Below are positions 1 to 11,438 of a DNA stretch of 64,000 nucleotides, in pieces; within the stretch, counting starts at the first letter, position 1; every line of letters starts with the position of its first letter. The translations under genes and the position numbers were made by a program. The notes under the pieces were generated by a model, which saw only the letters and a list, made by a program, of their open reading frames with translations, had not been told where the DNA came from and did not search any database. The stretch comes from Ochotona curzoniae (Eukaryota > Chordata > Mammalia > Lagomorpha > Ochotonidae), in the NCBI RefSeq assembly GCF_017591425.1, contig NW_024465434.1, forward strand, positions 310,001-374,000, read 5' to 3'.

Positions 1-1245
1 GGTAATCCATAACGCAGCTGGCACATGTGAGAGCAAGGCTGGGTGCAGGCCAGCCAAGTTAGGCCACAGTACCAACTGGCAAGTGGAATTGGTTGCAAGT
101 CATGTCAGGTTGGATCACAGTACCCCCTGGTAGGTGCAGAGTCTGGGACTGGGAACATAACTGGCAGAGAAACTGTGTGCATTCCTCTGTCAGGCTGTAC
201 TTGTTGCTGGTGAATTAAGAATGAGGCACGGGGACAGACCTGATAGAACAAGGGAGTGGCTCTTGTCAGCATATATAAGGACTGGGTCTTGGGGTGAGTT
301 CGGCTTAGCTAAGCCACAGCACCTCGCAGCACAAGAACTGAATGGCATATGGGCTTGGTCAGGCTAGGCTGTAGCAGAGGCTGGCATACATAAACTATGG
401 CTGGAGATGGGCTTATTGTGGAGTTAGTGGAAGTTGCCCTGGTTAGGCCGTAGCACCCACAGGTATGTGTGATGACCAGGCCTGTGGAAGGCTGGCTGGG
501 CTAGGCTTCAGCACTCCTCAGTTCAGGTGATATGAAGGTTAGGCTGAACTGACCAGACAGCCACATCCGCTGGTATGTGCATTTGATGTGTAGATGATAA
601 ACTGCAACTGGCCCTGCAGTGAGTGGTGCACACAAGTCAAGTCTGGATTCACTACCGGTGAGATGACTCCCCAGTAGGACCACTTAGACCCCAGTCACAG
701 GGACAATCACAAGATATATGGTCTGACCTTGGGGTGTATGTATCAGGACTAGGCATACACACTTGCTGATGCCTGTGCAGTGGACAACAGGCCCAGACAT
801 ATATGAAGGACACAATGGCCAGTCATCTAAGCTAGTAGTGGACATTAACTGCCTCATCAGAGGATGGAAAGTAGAACAGCTTGGACAGTTCTCCTGGCCA
901 AGCTTTGTAGCATGTTCCTGAATTTGTTCATGCATTCAGGTACACTTGGTCAACCAATAGAGCTTGGAAAGATTTTGTCAATCCTAGAACAATGTAACCA
1001 GCTACTTGTCAGAACAATGAAAACCATGCTAGTAACAGCCTTGGAAAACTCTTCCCCACACAGTGGTCTCTAGAGTGTTAGCAAATGCTTTCACCCCCTC
1101 TCCTGTGGACGCAGGAAAGGGGAAAAAAAAACCCTTCCCACCCACTTTTCTTTGTACCTGAGCTCCCCGCCTTAATCAAAGGCCCACATGGGCATGTATT
1201 CCTGTTAAGTATGTAAATAATATTAAGAAAATAAAACATGGAAAG
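1..1245 (+). repeat. unclassified retroelement-like family, copy 1 (degenerate tandem units)
   Basis: From 1 to about 720 a motif like GGCTaGGCtgtAGCAcc...GGCAtgtgtg recurs at irregular spacing of roughly 60-75 bases. The end near 1165-1235 (CCGCCTTAATCAA... then A-rich AATAAAACATGG) resembles the end of the copy at 5780-6560. I cannot name the family; an L1 3' UTR or an LTR of a lagomorph element are both possible. Confidence 0.5.
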
Positions 1246-2080
1246 AAAAAAAGCAGGTGAAAGGGGGACAAAAAGGAGAAAGAAGAAGGAAGCTTAGCTT
1301 GTGAGAAAGTTCCAGCCAGACCAATGGAGAACTCATTAGGGTAGTGTCATGCAGAATTGAGTTAAACCAATTACCGGACAAATGGTCAGTCCTTGGCAGG
1401 GAGCAGCCTGAGGAGTGTGGTGCTGGTGCAACTTGGAAGGGGAATGAGGACAAGCAGCTGGAACTTCCTATCATTCATCCTCTTTGCGTAGGGAATCCAG
1501 GTGGTGCATTCATGTGCTCCTGACTGAATCCATGTAAATATGTACCAATAGATACACTAGTTTATCCTGACTATTTGGAGCTGAGAAACACCTCTCTCTT
1601 GCTAGGGCTCTTCCCTTTCTTGTTTCTCTGTAGAAATTTGGAGCAAGGAATTTTAAAATCTTATTAGAGCTGTTATCTGTTTGTCTGTGGTTACCTTAGG
1701 TCATGGCATAATAGCCTTGCTGCAGAAGCTTCCTGTTTCTTGAGTTCTGTTCATGGTGCTACCCGCATGTCACTGCCCACAACTTCCTGGTATTGGAGAC
1801 TCAGATGCCCACCAATCATGAGAAGCTTCTGTCTCTGTTCACCTGTGGATTTCAGGTGCTTCCTTTTTTCACTTTCTGTGTATCCACACATCAAGCTGTC
1901 ACTGTTTCTCCATGCTTTGGTGGCCTTGTAGTATATGTACAATGTATGGCATCTAGCTATAATTTCCCTTTTCTGTTCCTAAATAAATAATAGTTGCTAT
2001 AAATATTGTTCCGTACCTTGCTTCATTGAACTTTATTTCTAGGCAATGTTTACTTCACAAAGGGCCTTTTGTTTGTTTCT
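1246..2080. other. no gene seen
   Basis: Ordinary A+T-rich intergenic sequence with a purine-rich stretch near 1236-1290. I recognise no exon, RNA gene or repeat. Confidence 0.5.
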
Positions 2081-2084
2081 TTTC

Positions 2085-2230
2085 CCCCTCCTTGATGAGA
2101 GAGAGAGAATGTATATTATCTGATTTACTCCCCAGTTACCTTCAACTGCTAGTGCTGAGTCAGGCCAAAGCCAGGAGCAGGGCAATTAATCCAGGTTTCT
2201 ATATGGGTGGTCAAAACTAAATTATTTGAA
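2085..2230 (-). repeat. old CSINE fragment
   Basis: GAGAGAGAGA, ACTCCCCAG, GCCAAAGCCAGGAGC and TATGGGTGG occur in the order of a reversed CSINE. Strongly diverged. Confidence 0.5.
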
Positions 2231-2964
2231 TCCCAGGTTATATATTACCCCATCCCAGGATATATGTTAGTATGAAACCGGAGGCCAAAGAAATTGTGGG
2301 TATCAACATTAAGCACCAGGACACAGGCATCCTAATCAGTGTTTTAATGTCTTGGCCACCTGTTTGCTCTAAGGACCTTATTCTTCTTGGTTGAATACGG
2401 CTATTTGTATACATCAAATAGTATACACTATTCAAGCAGTTCCCTATTGATGGACTCTTACCAATCAAAGCTTTGATCACCAAAAACAATGTTCTAGTGA
2501 ATTACTTTGAACATGTGTCAATCTGATCCTACATACTCTGTTAAAGATGACCACAGTCAGGCATTAGAGTGGAAAGTAGTGAAAAAGGCTTTATGCAATA
2601 GTTATCGATAGCAGGCAAAGAGCTGAGCTCTGGATTTGTGCAGAGGGAAGTGGGCCTTTTAAATAAAAGAGTATGGGGGAAGAGAAGGGGACTCAGGAGG
2701 GGCTCAAGCAGAGTCTAGAAAGTGAAAAATTATGACAGGAAGGTCAGGGTGTTGGCCAAGGTAAGTATGATGAGACCATCTGGGTTTGCTAGCTGACGAT
2801 GACTGACGTTAGGATTCCATCCTTGCTCAGAGACTGTGAGGCCTGACCTTTCTGATGGTGACATTTCAACAAAATGGCTTTTCACTCCTTGCAAAAGGCA
2901 CACCTAGCTTGTAGGAGATAAAATAAAAATCAATCTTGAAGGACAGAGGAAGGTTTTACCATTA

Positions 2965-4050
2965 TAAGCCTTTTTTTTGAAGTTCTTTACATAGTTGGTT
3001 AGAGTACAAAGGGTCAAGGGCTATAGGAAATGGGTAAGACCATTGTTTGCACATTCTTTTTTCCTTCCTGTATCTTGGGGAAGGGAGGAGTTAAGGGGAG
3101 AAGCCACATGCTGTCTCCCAACCCTCCCAGGGTCCCCAGTGTGGGGCAAACTCTGGGGGCATTGCTCAAATGGTTTTGATAGTTCAACAGTTCTGAATTG
3201 CTGCCAATCTCACCATTCCAAGCGTGATAAAATTTCTTCAGAATCCACTGCCTGACAGAGTCCACCTTAGAGTCTCTGCTTGCCCAGATTTTCACTGTCA
3301 ACACTTGACTGGGTTAGTTAACCAATTTGTTCTGTCCTCAGTCATGGTACCAAGTGTCCTCTGAAGGTTCCAATGTACTACCATATCTTCCATGGGCACC
3401 TGGATATGCTGTCCACTGCTCTGTCTGAGCCACTGGGGAGGCTCAGCTTTGACACATGCACTCCACGGTCAGACCATGGAAGCTGCAATTCTCTTCGTGC
3501 TTGGGCTTCTAAGTCCAGCAGTTCAGTTGGGGGAATCCTCAAAGAAACTTTGTCTGAGGTGATCCCAACCTGATTCTTGTGTGTGCTTACCAGCGCAGGA
3601 TCCAGCACAGACCATCGCCCAATCAGCCTATGCATATTCTGGTGGTTGCAGTTGTTGGGTTAGTTCTGCCTCCAGCCCTATCTTCTACACAAACCAATGG
3701 GTGTTGGAGCCCACCCCACACATGGCACTGAAGCAAACCCATAAGAGCTGCAGCCTACTCGGAGCAACCCACAATAACCCCCCACCAGTCCTGCTCCCTG
3801 TTCTGGTTCCTGTGCTTGCCAGTATGTACAGCAGACTGGTCCAATCTGTCCCACATCCTGTTTAGCTCTCATACATGTCAATGAGCACTGAAGTCTAGTT
3901 CAACCCAACCAATACCAATCCCACTATTCAGCACACACATGTGCCAGCGTGTGTCACTCTGTCTAGCCATTCCTGGCCCAATCCTGGTTCTCATGGTCAC
4001 CAGTTGGAGTGGTAACCCAAGAGGGATATGCCCACTGTTTCCCTGTCTAT
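2965..4050 (-). repeat. unclassified retroelement-like family, copy 2 (inverted)
   Basis: Read on the minus strand this runs from the tandem 'GCTGGCACATGTG' part (near 3950) through GGACTCTGTCAGGCAGTGGATT and GAGATTGGCAGCAATTCAGAAC to an A-run near 2972-2979. The second half clearly aligns with 6175-6470 on the plus strand (for example ATCTGGGCAA.CAGAGACTC). Confidence 0.6.
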
Positions 4051-4190
4051 CATCTTTAGTTTGACTTAATTAGAATGAACACAGTTTTCCCATTGGATAG
4101 ATTAAAATAAAAATTGTTTAATCATGACTTTTAATATATTCCTGAGAGACATTACGTTCATTTTTCTGCAAAAGCCAAATGCTTGTGTTG

Positions 4191-4488
4191 GGGCAGACAT
4201 TTAGCTTAGTGGAAAGGAGACCTGCATCTCATAGAGGAGGGCATGGGTTCAATACCTGCCTCCAGCTTCCTGCTAATGCACACCCTGGGAGGTAGCAGGT
4301 GGACCTGGAGGTCCTGCTACCCATGTAGCCGACCTGGATTGAGTTCCCAACGCTCCCATCTTAGGCCTGACCCACTATGCCTATTGCATGCATTTGAGGA
4401 ATCAATTAGTGGAGAGAAGTGATTTCCCTCTCTCTTTCTCCCTCTGTTTGCCACTTAAATAAGTAGAAAAATAAAGAATTTTTAAAAT
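4191..4488 (+). repeat. CSINE-related SINE (older subfamily)
   Basis: It opens GGGCAGACATTTAGC, then has CATGGGTTCAATACCTG (B-box like), CACCCTGGGAGGTAGCAGG, and ends in a C/T-rich part and an A-rich tail. This is the older subfamily also seen at 39563, 42565 and 46378. Confidence 0.7.
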
Positions 4489-5064
4489 GCTTGATTTGGT
4501 TAAGATGCTCAATTGCTACACAAATCAATTTTCTGCAAATCAGTCTTAAAGATTGAGGAGGATTAAGTTAGCAATATTTTTTTACTGTAGTTTATGCTCG
4601 ACGTAACTTCCAACTTTCACACAGCAGAATAAAAAGATAATTTTTGTCTCTTTTACGTGTCACATTTTTCCCACCTATGTATTTAGCAAAGTGCTTAAAA
4701 GTAAATAATTAAATAAATATAATATCAAAGCTCAGGAAAGCATATTTAGGCCAGCAAAAGCAGCTTTGGGCTGTTTTCTAGAATCATGGAGAAATATGTT
4801 GAATTTATTAAAGTATTTAGATTTAAATTCTGAGTTGCTACTGGCAAATGAGAGATGGAATTAAAAATAAGTTTGTTTTTGTACAAAAAATTGAAATCTG
4901 TGCACAGTGTTTTGATACTACATTTTCCTGGTAAAGTTTTTGAGGTCTGAAATGAATCCACCTACGCATAGTCTTTTAGAAGACAGTAAATGATGGAAAA
5001 AGATTGACTTGTGATGATGTTTTATAAGTGTCTAGTTTAAAAATCTAGATAGAAGTGTGTAGGT

Positions 5065-5215
5065 ACCGACATGGGAGACCAACAGGATGCTCCTGGGTTT
5101 GGACCTGCCCAGCTTTGGCCATTGTGGCCATTTGGGGAGTGAACCAGTGAAAGGGAGGTCTCTATATATCTTGGCTTCTCTTTATTTAACACTGACTTTC
5201 AAATAGAGTCTGTGT
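5065..5215 (+). repeat. CSINE 3' fragment
   Basis: Begins inside the element at CATGGGAGACC and runs through GGGGAGTGAACCAGTG to CTGACTTTCAAATA. Confidence 0.65.
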
Positions 5216-5334
5216 AAATTCACTACACAGACTTACTTCTCAGTACATCCTGTTTGCACTACACACTCCATCAAATCAGACAGTACTTACCTACCTACAC
5301 AAGATCTGTCAGCATGACTCTCTGCGTGTCTGTC

Positions 5335-5590
5335 TGTCTGTTCATAAGGCATCAAAAGGAGGAAGACAGAACTCCCATCTGCAGGTTCACTAGTCAGATT
5401 CCCTCAAGCCAGAGCTGCCATGTGGGTAGCAAGGATTCAGGCACTTCAACCATCACCTGATATCCCTTAGGGTACACATTAGTAGGAAAATGGAATTGAG
5501 AACAGACTCAAGACTTAAACCAGACACTCCAGTGGGGGATGCAGGTATCCCAAACAACGTCTTTGTGGCTAGGCCAGACACCCAACCCAA
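5335..5590 (-). repeat. old CSINE
   Basis: Diverged reversed copy: CATCTGCAGGTTCACT, CATGTGGGTAGCAAGG and GGCTAGGCCAG are recognisable. Confidence 0.45.
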
Positions 5591-5779
5591 GATAAATATT
5601 TTCACCACCAAAGCCTATAACCTCTTCCATCAGTGTTTTTCTATTTCAACTTAATGCATATGTCATTTTGCCTTCATGCACAAATTGACAATAGCCCATT
5701 TGAAGATCCTAGATCTTGTCATTTTGTATCCTCCACATTACCAATAAAAATTTCATATTTTACATTTGATTTTGTACAA

Positions 5780-6560
5780 CCTACATGCCTGTGGTTGAAA
5801 GGGCCCACCTGTGTGGTGGGTGCTGGGTCCGTGAGCCCTGGGTATGGGGAGGGGGTCCAGCAGGGCCTGAGTTGGGTGGCCCAGGGCATCAATGATATCA
5901 GTAGAAGCCCACTGGATGCCTAGTGGCACACTTGGAACTTGGTGTGTGGCCTGTAGGATGATACAGGTAGGGGTCTCATGTCCAGGATTGGTGGTCTGAC
6001 TGTGCAATGCATTTGTCAGAACTGGGCCTCCTCAGTGGAAAAGTTGGAGAAGTGCATGGCAAGTCCAGATGCACATGGAGGTTTTGGCAGTCCACTGGGG
6101 CATGCGGAGAACGTCTGGTACCACAGTAGAGGAAAGAGGACAAAAAAATTAGACAACTACCCCAGCCAAAAGATGACAGCAAATATCTGGGCAAATAGAG
6201 ACTCTAAGGTTGACTATGTCAGCCAATGGACATTGGAAGTGTTTCCCCATTCTTTGATCAGTGAGATTGACAGCATTTCAGAACTACCAAAACCACTTGG
6301 GCAGAACCCTTGGAGCATGTGCCACATTGGGTACCCAGGGTTGATATCGGGTGGTCATTCCCTATCCCCGGGTACTGGGATGGTTGGGAGGCTGGGTGTG
6401 GCTTCTCTCCTTGTCTCCCCACTTCCCCCAGATACAGGAAGAAGATATAGAAAATTTGGAAACAATGATCACGCCCATTTTCCCTGACTCTTGATCTTTC
6501 CCACCTTAATCAATTATGTCAACATCATCAAAAATAAAAATCAAATATAAATTTAAGTAT
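5780..6560 (+). repeat. unclassified retroelement-like family, copy 3
   Basis: It shares with the inverted copy the segment ATCTGGGCAAATAGAGACTC, the GAGATTGACAGCA.TTCAGAAC block and the GATACAGGAAG block, and it ends in an A-rich stretch (AAAAATAAAAATC near 6530). A 169-codon open frame at 5978-6487 is an accident of this repeat. Confidence 0.6.
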
Positions 6561-7905
6561 AAATAAACAAATGTATATAATTGGACATGTGAAAAAATTA
6601 ACCCAAGTAGTTGAATTATCTACTTTGTTTGTCTCAGATGCTGCCCCTCCTTCAGTGTTCAACCCTTATGTTCTCTTCACAAGGTCTTCTTTTATGACTA
6701 AAATTTCCAATGACTTGATAGAATTTCTATTGCATTTAAAGTCCAAGGCTTTTAAGTCATCACTGGATCACATATTCCTCCTCGCATTATTTCCAGTTGT
6801 TTTCAGGGTTAGTCTTATCTCACGGTGTTAGATTGTAAAATTGTCAAAGAGAAATACTGCAGATTTATGCTTTCCTGTAACCCCAGAAGCCTAAAGCAGT
6901 GCCCAGCACATAGTATTTACACAATCAACACTCACTGGTTTGTTTGTCAGCAAAATCAACATAGTTAATCTGACAATATCTGTCCGTATCTCCCAAGATA
7001 TGTGTGTAATAAAAGATTTAATTCCTAGCAACAGTGCATCCCACGTTATGACTGTTGGGTTTGTTTAAATTTTCTCTGTACAGAGCTTGTCCTCTAACCA
7101 AAGACTGCATCGACTGTGAGCAACGCAGTGTTGGAGCAACAGAGTGCTGGAGGAGTTTCTTTTCTTCAACAAGGTAAAAAATTAGTTAGGACTATCCCTA
7201 CTTTGGGGTCAGCTTCTTTTTTGGGAAAGCTGTTTAAGCAAATGTCTAAAAACAAATAAAATAAAACAAAAACCTGCTTTGTACTTTGGGGCATGGGTAG
7301 AAATAAAATCAGACTTCAGATTGTTATTGGGTTAAGCCCATTTATCTGCAAACAGATCTTGAGCACGACATGTACTTGTCCTGCTGATCTGATGATGTTC
7401 TTCACTGGAGTGTTGGCAGGATTCAGAATTTGTTTACAAGGCAGTTTTTAAAAATCTAATATAAACCCTGGGAGATTAACTTAAGATTGATAACTACAAC
7501 TTCAAATTAAGAATTTATGCTCATCAAAGACACCATAGAGTGAAAGATAGGAGAGAGATGGCGAAAGGAGCTGATGTGCATGACTGTGGGGACTGGCAAG
7601 CTGGAAGTGTGGAGCAGCTGGCTGGAAACTCTCCCGAGCTGAGACTGCTGTTCTGAGACAGAATTTCTTCTCTAGGCAAACTCAGTTTAGTTCCCAGAGT
7701 CTTTCAGCTGATTACATGGGGTCCACCTTCATGATCCAGGATAATCTTTACTTGTAGATATTTACTACACCTTGGAAATCCCTTCATAGCTACCCTTAGA
7801 TTAGTGTTTGTTAAATAACTAGGCACATTGACTCATAACCACCCCATCAGATACAAAATGTTAAAACTGGAGGCCAAAAGAAAGAAGGTGCTTAGAATTC
7901 ACTAG
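6561..7905. other. no gene seen; MIR-like relic near 6828-6935
   Basis: The only recognisable part is GCCCAGCACATAGTATTTAC at 6901-6920 and its flank, which resembles the end of an ancient tRNA-derived MIR. The rest is unremarkable A+T-rich DNA with no exon I can support. Confidence 0.4.
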
Positions 7906-7910
7906 AGGAG

Positions 7911-8180
7911 TGGGTGCTGCTACACTGTAGGTTAAACTGCCACCTGTGATATTGTCATGCAATTTGAGTGCCAATTCGAGTCCTGGCTGCTCCATTTCCA
8001 ATCCAGCTTCCTGGAAGTATGCTTGGAAAAGCACAGAAGATGGCTTGATGGTTGGTCCCCTGCCACCCATGTAGGAAACCATGATACACAGGGGGACCTA
8101 TATGGATTTAAGGCTGCTGGCTCAACCTGGCCCAACCTTGCCCATTGAGGCCATTTGGGAATAAACCAGTGGATAAAAAA
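7911..8180 (+). repeat. CSINE, diverged
   Basis: GAGTCCTGGCTGCTCCA, ATCCAGCTTCC and TGAGGCCATTTGGGAATAAACC are in CSINE order. It abuts a reversed CSINE at 8212. Confidence 0.65.
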
Positions 8181-8211
8181 TTCTTTATTCCTCCTTTTCT
8201 TTTCTTTTTCC

Positions 8212-8526
8212 CAAAGATTTATTTATTTTTATTGGAAAGGCAGCTATACAGAGAGGAGGAGAGACAGAGAGGAAGATCTTCCATCTGATGGTTCACTCCC
8301 CAAGTCAATGCAATGGCTGGAGCTGAGCCAATCTGAAGCCAGGAGCCAGGAGCTCTTCCGCAGGTGCAGGGTCCCAAGGCTTTGGGCCGTCCTCAACTGC
8401 TTTCTGAGGCCACAAGCAGGGAGCTGGATGGGAAGCAGAGCTGCCGGGTTTAGGATCGGTACCCATATGGGATCCTGGCATGTGCAAGGCAAGGACTTAA
8501 ACCACTATGCTATTGTGCCAGGCCCC
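8212..8526 (-). repeat. CSINE, full length
   Basis: Reversed copy from the A-rich tail (AAAGATTTATTTATTT) to the head (TTGTGCCAGGCCCC). Confidence 0.85.
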
Positions 8527-8984
8527 CTCCCTTTGTTTTTGTCACTCCACTTTTCAAACAAATAAATACATTAAAAGGGAAGCTCATAGATGCATGGGCT
8601 TATTTCTGCACTCTTTATTCCATTTATCTATATGTCTGTCCTATGCCAGTACTATGCTATCTTGGTGACTGCTGCTGTGTAATGAGATTTGAAATCAGGA
8701 AATATAGTTCTCCAGCTTCTTTCCCCCCCAAAGTTATTTCATTTATTCCGGGTTCCTTGCATTTTCATAAAGATTGCAGGATTAGCTCATCAACTTCTTT
8801 TTTTTTCTCATCAATTTCTATAAAAAAAAATCTGAAATTTTGACTCTGTACAGCAACTTGGAGAGTATTGCTATCTTAACATTAATTCTTCAAATCCAAA
8901 GAACTTCCACTTTACATGGTTTAATTCCATCTTATGTTTCACTTTATATAACACCTCCTCTATCTCCTCTATTTAAAAAAAAAA

Positions 8985-9306
8985 AAATTTTATATATTTT
9001 TATTGGAAAGGTACATTGACACAGACCAGAGATCTTCCATGTGCTGGTTCACTCCCCAAATAGCTGCAAGGGCCAAAGGTGAGCCGATTTGAAGCCAGGA
9101 GCCGGAAGCATTATTTCCAGGTTTTTCCAGCCTTTTTCCTACACAGGTTTATGGTCCCAAGGCACGTGGTCATCCTCCCCTGCTTTCCCTTGCTGCAATC
9201 AAGGAGCACAATGGGAAATGGAGCAGCCTGGACACAAACCTTACCCATTGTTTATCCTGGCGCTTGCAAGGGGTGGATCAGCCAACTGAGCCATTGCGCC
9301 AGGCCC
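8985..9306 (-). repeat. CSINE, full length, diverged
   Basis: Poly(A) tail side at 8977-8990 and head GCCATTGCGCCAGGCCC at the right. It lies immediately before the CpG island. Confidence 0.8.
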
Positions 9307-9379
9307 TATGTCTTCTATTTCTACTTCAAATCTTTCAACACATAAATATTGAATCTCTTTTCTTCCACAGGGCAAACCT

Positions 9380-10140
9380 CCTTTCCAGAATTACCCCCTG
9401 CGCGCTCCCATCTCCATCTCCACAGCTGCTGCGTGGCAGTTTGGAAATGGGAGCCTAGGGACGGTGCCCTGAAGGCTGCGCAGTGTGGCGGGGCGTGCGT
9501 CCACGGGCCCAGAGCCCCTCGCGGGAGCCGAGGGTGCGCCCGGCCCGAGGGGGCGGGGGAGAGGGCGCCGGGGTCCTCGCCGCCGAGGTTCTGGGCGAGC
9601 GGGAGGGGCCGCACCTGAGGAATCCGCCTCCGGCCGCGACGGCCGCCGCCTCGCTCCGCCCCGGGAAACTGAGCGCGCGGCCGGCGCGCCTGCCACAGAG
9701 ACGCCAGCCGGCGGCGGCGCTAGCACCTCGGAGGAGGGCGGCCGAGCGCGAGAGAGAGCGAGCGAGCGAGCGAGCGAGCGCAACCCCGGGAGCGGGCCCG
9801 GGGGTGGGGAGAGCAGCCCAGCGGAGGCGAGGGGCCACCCCCGACCCTGGTGCTCTGCCCTCGCGCCCCGGCGGGGCCAGGTGAGCGGCGGCGGAGACTG
9901 CGGGCGCCCGAGGTGAGAGGTCGCGAGCCGGACCCGGGCGCACGCCGGTGCCCTGCAGGAGCGGCCCCTTGGCGGGCTGGACACCCTGCCTGCGCCGGGA
10001 AGCGCTGCGCGGACTTTTTCGGGAGGCACCGGGAGGCGGAGCGGGGGTGTGAGCCAGAGGACGTTTGTGAGGCGAGGGCGGGCGCCGGTGCTAGTGTGGA
10101 GTTGGGGTGCGAGGCTGGTTGGCGGGGTTTACCCTTAACG
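9380..10140. promoter_or_regulatory. CpG island, probable RNA polymerase II promoter
   Basis: This is the only strongly G+C- and CpG-rich interval in the window and it is free of interspersed repeats. It holds GC-box cores (for example GGGCGGGGG near 9551), a GAGC tandem run at about 9755-9781 and many CpGs. On the plus strand two strong splice-donor matches, CAG|GTGAGC at 9880/9881 and AG|GTGAGA at 9912/9913, suggest a non-coding first exon ending there. Several long open frames cross the island on both strands, but their compositions (R, P, A, G) are those of any G+C-rich DNA and none matches a family I know. In human the neighbour beyond the COLEC12 3' end is THOC1, which would be transcribed leftward. 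I could not find a THOC1-like first coding exon here, so the gene served is unknown. Confidence 0.8.
9881..9886 (+). promoter_or_regulatory. candidate first-exon splice donor in the CpG island
   Basis: CCAG|GTGAGC is a near-consensus U1 donor sitting in the downstream third of the island. A second donor match lies 32 bases further (AG|GTGAGA at 9913). It would support rightward transcription of a non-coding or short-leader first exon. Inference only; no partner acceptor could be assigned. Confidence 0.35.
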
Positions 10141-11170
10141 GAAGTGTTAGAAGGTTGTCAAGGATAAATGGTAAATTAGTGTCTACAGGTGAGAAGGGTC
10201 AAGCATATAGTAGTAGTAGGAGTACAGGTGTGTTGAATAGTGTTAGGGCAGCTTTTCACCTGTTAGCATAACTGCTATATTTGGCTTCTGTAATCATTGC
10301 TTGGCTTTGCTGCACAAAGAGCAAGACCGATGCCATGATAAGTCTTACTTGGGAGAGTAGGCCTAAGTTTCATCTCACTCCAAAGTTTCCTTTCCCCAGA
10401 GCGATGGAGTAGGCAGTGAGGAACTGCGTTAGGGAATTGGGCCAATCATTGTCAAGAGTCCACTGCGTTGAATGATACTTGGACCCTAGTTTGCGCTAGC
10501 AATAAAGTTTCTTTTCTTTTGCATTGTTGTGTGTGGAAGTCGTTTGTCCGCAGTCTGGAGATCTTTTGGACCTAACACTAGCTCAGGGCGCTGAGCTGAG
10601 TGGATCTGTAGCCAGGAACTTCGGTCTGGGTCTCCCACGTGCGCACAGGAACCCAGGCTCTTTAGCCTTTCTCTCTCACTCTTCCAAGCCATACGCAGTG
10701 TAGCTGCCAGCTCATGAACCTGTGCCCATGGGGGATGTTGGGCTCAGTGCAGATCGGCCAAGTTGCCCCACCTGTGTGTGCGCCTTCAGCCCTTAGTTGG
10801 ATTCATTTGTGTGGTACAGTCGGCTGTTACCACATCCTGAAAACTTGCTTCCTTTTCTTGCTGATACTGTTCTGATCCTTTTTCCTTCTTTAAATGCTTT
10901 GCATACTCCTTTTTTCATCTGTTCCATAGAATTCTGTCCTTCATCACCTTTGCTTTCTATTTATAAACCCTTCCCGGTCTCATGATTTCTGTGCTAATGA
11001 CTCTTACACCTTCATGAAGCTTGGCTTTTCTTCAGGCTCCTGTGCCAAATCCTAGAGGTTCTTGAGGACAGGGAGCACGTGTTTGATCTCTACCTTTAGT
11101 GTCTAGTACATTGGATTTGCTTGATATTTCCGTGAAAGCAAGAATGGATGAAACTTAATTTTTATTATTT
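10141..11170. other. no gene seen; MIR-like relic near 11040-11150
   Basis: Sequence right of the CpG island. If the island transcribes rightward this would be its first intron. GAGGACAGGGAGCACGTG near 11064 resembles an ancient MIR. No exon could be supported. Confidence 0.35.
10595..10700 (-). repeat. CSINE fragment
   Basis: AGCCAGGAACTT, GGGTCTCCCACGTG and CCCAGGCTC match the middle of a reversed CSINE. Confidence 0.4.
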
Positions 11171-11171
11171 T

Positions 11172-11438
11172 TCAGATTTATTCATTTGAAAGTGAGGGCA
11201 ATTATGTGTATTTGGAGAGACAGAGAGAGATGGAGACAGAGAGAGGTCTTCCATTCTGTGCTTCATTCCCCACCTGGCCACAACAGCCAAAGCCAGTACT
11301 TAAATCATCATGTGTTGTGTTCCAAGCGCATTAGCAGGGAGCTGGGTTAGAAGCAGAGTAGCTGGGACTTGAATTGTCGCTCCGATATGAATGTAGGAGT
11401 TTGCAGCATCTGCTTAACTCTGTACCACAGTGCTGGCC
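11172..11438 (-). repeat. CSINE, old
   Basis: GAGACAGAGAGAG, TTCCCCACCTGGCCACAACAG, GCAGGGAGCTGGG and CAGTGCTGGCC are in reversed CSINE order. Confidence 0.65.

Noticed and set aside
1..720. possible CRISPR array from regularly recurring GGCTAGGC motifs
   Set aside because: Spacing and motif are irregular, the genome is mammalian and no associated genes exist. It is a degenerate tandem part of a repeat.
5978..6487. 169-codon open frame
   Set aside because: It lies inside an interspersed repeat with a second, inverted copy nearby where the frame is broken.
1..9300. search for THOC1 coding exons on the minus strand left of the CpG island
   Set aside because: No stretch with THOC1-like coding sequence and splice sites was found by eye, so no exon is claimed. 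A BLASTX search would be decisive.
9391..10029. 212-codon minus-strand and several plus-strand open frames in the CpG island
   Set aside because: Stop codons are rare in any G+C-rich DNA. The frames overlap on both strands and none resembles a known protein, including the start of THOC1 as I remember it.
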